NCBI RefSeq assembly: GCF_000022205.1
Contig: NC_012029.1
Location: forward strand, 310,001-374,000
DNA: 64,000 nucleotides
Direction of reading: 5' to 3'
From: Halorubrum lacusprofundi ATCC 49239
Lineage (GTDB): Archaea > Halobacteriota > Halobacteria > Halobacteriales > Haloferacaceae
Shown: positions 59,667 through 64,000 of the stretch, piece after piece
Position numbering within the stretch: position 1 is the stretch's first letter
How the letters are laid out: each line of letters begins with the position of its first letter
The notes under the pieces: model-generated
Told to the model about the DNA's origin: nothing
Seen by the model: the letters and a program-made list of their open reading frames with translations, nothing else
The model's database searches: none
Made by a program: the position numbers and the translations under genes

Positions 59667-60878
59667 ATGATCAGCCTCTCCGACGTTCGCGAAGCGCGCG
59701 AGCGCGTCGGCGACGTCGCTCGGCACACCCCCTTAGAGCGATCCCGAACCTTCTCAGAGATGAGCGGCGCGGACGTCCACCTCAAACTGGAGAACTTCCA
59801 ACGAACTGGAGCGTTCAAGATCCGCGGGGCGATGAACCGGATCGCCACGCTCTCCGAGAGCGAGCGCGAGGCCGGCGTGGTCACCGCGAGCGCGGGCAAT
59901 CACGCGCAGGGCGTCGCGCTCGCGGCCGACCGTGCAGGCGTCGACGCCACCGTCGTGATGCCGCGATTTGCGCCTGTCTCGAAGGTGAAGGCCACCCGCG
60001 GGTACGGCGCCAGCGTCCGGCTGGAGGGCGTCGACTACGACGAGGCGCAGGCGTACGCCCACGAGCTTGAACGGAAGGAGAGCCGGACCTACGTCCACGC
60101 GTTCGACGACCCCGTGGTGATGGCCGGACAGGGGACGATCGGCTTAGAGATCGTCGACGACTGCCCCGACCTCGACACGGTCGTCGTCCCGATCGGCGGC
60201 GGCGGGCTCATCTCGGGCGTCGCGGTCGCGATCAAAGAGCAGCTCCCCGACGTGCGTGTCGTCGGCGTGCAGGCCGAAGGGGCCGCCTCCGCGGGCGAGT
60301 CGCTGAAACGAGGCGAGGTCTACGAGATCGACAGCGTCGACACCATCGCCGACGGGATCGCCACCCGGTCGATCGGCGAGCAGACGCTGGAAGTGATGTC
60401 GGAGTACGTCGACGAGGTCGTCACGGTCGACGACCGCGAGATCGCCTTGGCGCTCACGCTCCTCTTAGAGCGCTCGAAGACGCTCGTCGAGGGGGCCGGC
60501 GCGGTCGCGCTCGCGGCCGTCCTCTCGGAGGCGTTCGAGTACGAGAACGACGAGACGATCGTCGCCGCGCTCTGTGGCGGCAACATCGACCTCAACCGCC
60601 TCGGCACCGTGATCCGACGGGGACTGGTCCAAATGGGCCGATACCTCAAGATCACGATCGACCTGAAAGACCGGCCGGGAGAGTTAGAGCGCGTCTCCAG
60701 TATCGTCGCTCGCACCGGCGCGAACGTGTACGCCGTTCACCACGACCGCACCTCGCGGGATGTGGCCGTCAACGCCGCCGAACTGGAGCTCGAACTGGAG
60801 ACCGACGACGCCGAACACGCCGCCGACATCGTCGACGCCCTCGAAGCCGACGGCTACGTGGTCGAAGTGCTCTCGTGA
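59667..60878 (+). CDS. ilvA: threonine ammonia-lyase, second paralogue (ACT-domain type)
   Basis: The 403-residue PLP enzyme shares its architecture with the paralogue at 2013. It has LENFQRTGAFKIRGAMNRIA with the PLP lysine, SAGNHAQGVALAADRAGVDA, PIGGGGLISGVAVAIKEQLP and the C-terminal ACT domain KITIDLKDRPGELERVSSIV. The first copy has GSFKTRGAY; this one has GAFKIRGAM, a visible difference next to the lysine. The two may divide biosynthetic and catabolic threonine deamination, or one may act on serine. It converges on carS with 16 bases between stops. Confidence 0.88.
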   Translation: MISLSDVREARERVGDVARHTPLERSRTFSEMSGADVHLKLENFQRTGAFKIRGAMNRIATLSESEREAGVVTASAGNHAQGVALAADRAGVDATVVMPRFAPVSKVKATRGYGASVRLEGVDYDEAQAYAHELERKESRTYVHAFDDPVVMAGQGTIGLEIVDDCPDLDTVVVPIGGGGLISGVAVAIKEQLPDVRVVGVQAEGAASAGESLKRGEVYEIDSVDTIADGIATRSIGEQTLEVMSEYVDEVVTVDDREIALALTLLLERSKTLVEGAGAVALAAVLSEAFEYENDETIVAALCGGNIDLNRLGTVIRRGLVQMGRYLKITIDLKDRPGELERVSSIVARTGANVYAVHHDRTSRDVAVNAAELELELETDDAEHAADIVDALEADGYVVEVLS

Positions 60879-60894
60879 GCGATAGCGACCGCGC

Positions 60895-61437
60895 TCACCA
60901 CGGCTCGTTCTTCAGCCCGAGCGCGTAGGCGCCGACGTTCGTGACGACGTGGAGGATCGGCGTCATCACGAGGACGACTACGAGGACGGAGGGCGTGAAC
61001 ACCGCGAGCGCCCAGTCGGTATCGACGACGAAGACGGCGGCGAGCGCGACGACGACGAAGTCGAGCTGGTCGAGTCCCGGGAACGCTGCCCCGCGCTCCC
61101 GGCCCGACCGACGCTTGAGGAACGAGGCACCGATGTCGCCGCACATCGCGCCGAACGCGAGCGCGAACGCGGCCGGGAGCGCGAACGTCGGAAGGTCGAC
61201 CCCGAGCGCGGCGCTCGCGGGCTCCGCGATACGGTTGAGCGCGAGCGCGAGGACGACCCCGGTCAGGGTGCCGACCGCGGTGCCGCGCCACGTCTTCCCG
61301 TCGCCGAGCAGGCGGGCGCCGCGCCAGTCGCGGCCGCCGTCGATGGGGCGGCCGCCGCCCGCGAGCACCGCGGCGTTGTTCGGTACGTAGGCGGGCAACA
61401 TCGCCCAGAACGCGGTCGCGACGAGCGAACCGATCAT
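60895..61437 (-). CDS. carS: CDP-archaeol synthase
   Basis: The 180-residue membrane protein makes CDP-archaeol from CTP and unsaturated archaetidic acid (DGGGP), central to archaeal phospholipids. It has about five hydrophobic helices, with the conserved polar motifs [20 protein letters not shown] (loop near residue 40) and [20 protein letters not shown], matching the CarS family. ATG 61437 is supported by a TATATAAA box about 28 bases upstream (leaderless). It is divergent from proline dehydrogenase and converges with threonine ammonia-lyase. Confidence 0.92.
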   Translation of the reverse strand: MIGSLVATAFWAMLPAYVPNNAAVLAGGGRPIDGGRDWRGARLLGDGKTWRGTAVGTLTGVVLALALNRIAEPASAALGVDLPTFALPAAFALAFGAMCGDIGASFLKRRSGRERGAAFPGLDQLDFVVVALAAVFVVDTDWALAVFTPSVLVVVLVMTPILHVVTNVGAYALGLKNEPW

Positions 61438-61461
61438 ACCCGCCCCTGCGCCCGACGGGGG

Positions 61462-61469
61462 TATATAAA
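61462..61469. promoter_or_regulatory. TATATAAA box for carS, possibly bidirectional
   Basis: The near-palindromic TATATAAA lies about 28 bases upstream of carS (leftward). In the rightward direction it would start transcription near 61490, 70 bases before ATG 61563 of proline dehydrogenase, so it could serve both. Confidence 0.5.
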
Positions 61470-61562
61470 TCCCGGATCGCGCTGGCGTCACGTGGTCACC
61501 GGCCGGTCCCGAAACCGTCCGGGTCGACAACAATGAAGTCGCTACCGCCGCGAGTGGAACGT

Positions 61563-62402
61563 ATGATTCCTCCCATCGCGCGACGGTTCGTCGCGGGCGA
61601 GAGCGCCCCGGAAGCCATCGAACACGCCCGAGCGCGCAACGAGGACGGCGTCGCCGTCATCCTGAACCTGCTCGGCGAGCACTACGACGATCCCGCCGAC
61701 GCGCGCGCCGACACCGACGCGTACCTCGCGCTCTTGACGGACATCGCCGACAGCGGGCTCGACGCCAGCATCTCGGTAAAACCCTCCCAGATCGGTCTCG
61801 ACGTGTCCGACGAGTGCTTCGAGGGGCACTATCGCGAAATCGTCGCCCGCGCACACGAACTCGACGCGTTCGTCTGGTGTGACATGGAGGACGCGGACAC
61901 CACCGACGCGACGCTCGACGCCTTCGAGTCGATCGCCGAGGAGTACCCGTGGAGCGTCGGCCAATGCATCCAGTCGAACCTCAAGCGCACCCGCGAGGAC
62001 CTCGACCGCCTCAGCGACGTGCCCGGCAAGATCAGGCTCGTGAAGGGCGCGTACGACGAGCCGGAGGCCATCGCTCATAAGGAACAGTCGCGGGTCGACG
62101 AGGCGTACCGCGAGGACCTCCGCTTCCTCTTCGAGCGCCGCGACCGCGGGATCGCCGTCGGCTCCCACGATCCCGCGATGATCTCGCTCGCCGACCGGCT
62201 CGCTCGGGAGCATGGGGCCGACTACGAGGTCCAGATGCTGATGGGCGTTCGGGAGGACGCCCAGCGCGACCTCGCCGCGCAGGGGGTGGACGTGGCCCAG
62301 TACGCTCCCTACGGGACCAAGTGGCTCTCTTACTTCTACCGACGGGTGCGCGAGCGCAGGCAGAACCTGGGGTTCGCCGTCCGCGCGGTGCTCGGGCGAT
62401 GA
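61563..62402 (+). CDS. proline dehydrogenase (PutA-type, monofunctional)
   Basis: The 279-residue flavoenzyme oxidises proline to pyrroline-5-carboxylate. It has the conserved sequence [20 protein letters not shown] near the N-terminus, [60 protein letters not shown], and the C-terminal [20 protein letters not shown], which holds the proline-carboxylate-binding arginines. The start could be ATG 61533 (ten residues longer) or ATG 61563 ([14 protein letters not shown]), which matches the usual N-terminus. It has no neighbour for P5C oxidation in the window. Confidence 0.9.
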   Translation: MIPPIARRFVAGESAPEAIEHARARNEDGVAVILNLLGEHYDDPADARADTDAYLALLTDIADSGLDASISVKPSQIGLDVSDECFEGHYREIVARAHELDAFVWCDMEDADTTDATLDAFESIAEEYPWSVGQCIQSNLKRTREDLDRLSDVPGKIRLVKGAYDEPEAIAHKEQSRVDEAYREDLRFLFERRDRGIAVGSHDPAMISLADRLAREHGADYEVQMLMGVREDAQRDLAAQGVDVAQYAPYGTKWLSYFYRRVRERRQNLGFAVRAVLGR

Positions 62403-62506
62403 GCGGCTTCGCCACCCACGCTACGGCGAGGACGCGGACGGCCGAGAACGCAAAGCCGTCGCGTAGAAGCCCTCTTAAGGGTCGCCGTCACATGCTTACT
62501 CGATAG

Positions 62507-63217
62507 ATGTCCACGTGGAAACGCGATTTCGCCAGCGGCCTCATCGTGCTGGCTCCCCTGTTGGTGCTGCTTCTCGTCCTCCAGTGGATCTACCAGTACA
62601 TCGCATCGATCCCGCTGATCGAGGGGCTCCAACCGGCGATCATTCCGGCGCCGCTGGAGCCGATCTCGCGGGTAATCATCGCGATGGCGGTGTTCGCGAC
62701 GGTCGTCCTCGCGGTCGGGTACTTCATGCGAACGACGTTCGGCCGGCTGGCAGAGTCAGCCGTCGACGGCGCGATAAATCGGATTCCGGCGCTGCGTGTG
62801 GTGTACAATGCCTCGAAGCTCGCGATCGAGACGGCCGTCTCCGGAACTGACGAGCTACAGAGCCCCGTCTACATCGAGACGTGGCCGGGGATCCGCATGA
62901 CCGCGTTCCGGACCGGGAAGAAGACCCGCGACGGGAAAATCGTCCTGTTCATGCCGACCGCGCCGAACATCACCACCGGGTTCGTCATCGAGGTCGAGCC
63001 GGAGCGCATCGAGGAGACCGGGGAGACCGTTGAGGAGGGGATGACGCGCGTCCTCTCGGCCGGGTTCGCCGAGTCCGCGCATCAGGTCCCCGTCGAGGAG
63101 GAGCGACCGCCCGAGGGGACCACCGGGCAGCCTGGGGGCGTCGGCGGCGTCCGCACCGACGGAACCCCGGGTGAGTCCGACCGTCCGTCCACGGACGGAG
63201 GCGGTGAAGGCGACTAA
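62507..63217 (+). CDS. DUF502 family membrane protein
   Basis: The 236-residue protein has two N-terminal transmembrane helices (residues 11-30, GLIVLAPLLVLLLVLQWIYQ; and 53-72, ISRVIIAMAVFATVVLAVGY) and a soluble beta-rich domain with PALRVVYNASKLAIETAV and MPTAPNITTGFVIEVEPERI, matching bacterial and haloarchaeal DUF502. Its C-terminal tail (about 45 residues) is acidic and Gly/Pro-rich and probably disordered. A CTCTTAAGG element about 33 bases upstream is a possible TATA box. It converges on ilvE. Role unknown. Confidence 0.87.
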   Translation: MSTWKRDFASGLIVLAPLLVLLLVLQWIYQYIASIPLIEGLQPAIIPAPLEPISRVIIAMAVFATVVLAVGYFMRTTFGRLAESAVDGAINRIPALRVVYNASKLAIETAVSGTDELQSPVYIETWPGIRMTAFRTGKKTRDGKIVLFMPTAPNITTGFVIEVEPERIEETGETVEEGMTRVLSAGFAESAHQVPVEEERPPEGTTGQPGGVGGVRTDGTPGESDRPSTDGGGEGD

Positions 63218-63227
63218 TCGGCGGCGG

Positions 63228-63233
63228 TAAAAA
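63228..63233 (-). terminator. T-run after ilvE
   Basis: A6 on the plus strand is a T6 tract about 17 bases past the ilvE stop, between the two converging genes. Confidence 0.4.
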
Positions 63234-63249
63234 ACGGCGAAAGAGCGAC

Positions 63250-64000
63250 CTACAGGTACGTGAACCAGTCGTCGTGGGCGTCGGTTCGCCGCTCCACGAG
63301 GTCGAAGAAGGCGCTTTGGAGTTCCTCGGTGACCGGGCCGCAAGTGCCCGAGCCGATCTCGGTGTCATCGACGGAGCGGATCGGAGTCACCTCGACGGCG
63401 GAGCCGGTGAAGAACAGCTCGTCGGCGGTGTACAGCTGTCCGCGGGAGATGACCGCCTCGTCGTGGACGGTGTAGCCGCGCTCCTTCGCCAGTTCGATGA
63501 CGGTGTCGCGGGTGATCCCTTCGAGGATCGACTGTGCGGGACCGGTGGTGTAGATCTCGCCGTCGTTAACCATGAAGATGTTCTCGCCCGGCCCCTCGGC
63601 GACGTTGCCCTCCTTGTTCAGGACGATGGCCTCGACGTAGCCGTTGCGGCGGGCCTCCTCGCCCGCGAGCATGGAGTTGACGTAGAGGCCGGTGGTCTTC
63701 ACGTTCGTCGGCACCTGCGAGGAGGCGTGTTTCCGCCACGAGGAGACCATCACGTCGACGCCCTCCTCTAACGCCTCCTCACCGAGGTACGCGCCCCACG
63801 GCCACGCCGCGAGCACGAGGTCGGTCGGGCAGTCCTTCGGCGAGACGCCGAGCGAGTCGTAGCCGAAGTAGGCGAGCGGCCGGATATACGCGGAGTCGAG
63901 GTCCTGCCGGTCGAGGAGTTCGAGGGTGGCCTCGGTGATCTCCTCGCGGGAGTATTCGATCTCCATGTCGTACATCTTCGCGGAGTCGAACAGCCGGTCG
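63250..64000 (-). CDS. ilvE: branched-chain amino acid aminotransferase (5' end outside window)
   Basis: This is the C-terminal 249 or so residues of a class IV PLP aminotransferase, which transfers the amino group between branched-chain amino acids and 2-oxoglutarate. Visible are SQVPTNVKTTGLYVNSML (PLP lysine in NVK), VEAIVLNKEGNVAEGPGENI (signature), ILEGITRDTVIELAKERGY and ADELFFTGSAVEVTPIRSVD. The frame stays open to the window edge (DRLFDSAKMYDMEIEYSREE), so its true start lies beyond 64000; ATG 63975 is internal. It acts after threonine ammonia-lyase in isoleucine synthesis. Confidence 0.95.
   Translation of the reverse strand, partial: DRLFDSAKMYDMEIEYSREEITEATLELLDRQDLDSAYIRPLAYFGYDSLGVSPKDCPTDLVLAAWPWGAYLGEEALEEGVDVMVSSWRKHASSQVPTNVKTTGLYVNSMLAGEEARRNGYVEAIVLNKEGNVAEGPGENIFMVNDGEIYTTGPAQSILEGITRDTVIELAKERGYTVHDEAVISRGQLYTADELFFTGSAVEVTPIRSVDDTEIGSGTCGPVTEELQSAFFDLVERRTDAHDDWFTYL

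Overview
The window is chromosomal DNA from a haloarchaeon, most likely Halorubrum or a close relative (inferred). The reasons are very high GC with strong C/G preference at third codon positions, acidic proteins, TATA-type promoters about 26-30 bases before the start codon (leaderless genes), overlapping ATGA gene junctions, and families typical of Halobacteria: TFB, fused FolC-FolP, CDP-archaeol synthase, archaemetzincin, ADP-forming acetate-CoA ligase, UPF0146, DUF373 and Bat-type regulators. I see no rRNA, CRISPR array, insertion sequence or integrase.

Layout. 1-9.4 kb: membrane protein, photolyase, threonine ammonia-lyase, an AT-rich islet with an HTH-plus-membrane-anchor gene, cysS, then a leftward operon CBS protein-glyS-dolichol kinase. 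9.6-13.1 kb: a small leaderless gene and a leftward operon of an aspartoacylase-like deacylase, a threonine synthase broken by one in-frame stop, and PanE. 13.2-15.5 kb: a CHAT (caspase-like) protein with an AT-rich C-terminus, converging on and overlapping an unlisted 43-residue membrane peptide. 15.7-23.2 kb: small conserved genes, a FilR1-type regulator, pyrophosphatase, PadR regulator, rnhA pair, a TFB lacking zinc-ribbon cysteines, and NreA. 23.3-34.8 kb: radical SAM protein, lipoprotein, DUF373 protein, acetate-CoA ligase with a BioD/DRTGG partner, a sensor kinase, a divergent pair of regulators, a mini zinc ribbon and a PPOX-fold protein. 35.2-45.2 kb: thioredoxin reductase, DHH phosphoesterase, FolC-FolP, ABC exporter, a second mini zinc ribbon, metallophosphoesterase, and a PiT phosphate transporter with a one-helix companion. 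45.7-51.2 kb: YgfZ/GcvT-like protein, archaemetzincin, UPF0146, HAD phosphatase, two tRNA genes and the CCA-adding enzyme. 51.3-58.8 kb: tandem CrcB fluoride channel subunits, HerA-like ATPase, two protein-isoaspartate methyltransferases, two Hsp20 proteins, a SpoIIM-type membrane protein and the stump of a deleted MATE exporter. 58.9-64 kb: AIG2-like protein, second threonine ammonia-lyase, CarS, proline dehydrogenase, DUF502 protein and the start-truncated ilvE.

Functional threads. Amino-acid metabolism recurs: two threonine ammonia-lyases and ilvE (isoleucine), threonine synthase, proline dehydrogenase and PanE. There is also translation (cysS, glyS, cca, two tRNAs), repair (photolyase, NreA, RNase HI) and protein quality control (Hsp20 pair, Pcm pair).

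The two signals least explained by known annotation are: (1) a family of composite non-coding repeats, four copies (3.3, 5.8, 34.9 and 45.2 kb) plus a fragment, built from the same modules in the same order around an inverted repeat whose arms change in a compensated way while a GCTTATAAGC centre is mostly kept; and (2) the CHAT protein with a foreign-looking C-terminus and its tail-to-tail overlapping micro-membrane protein.
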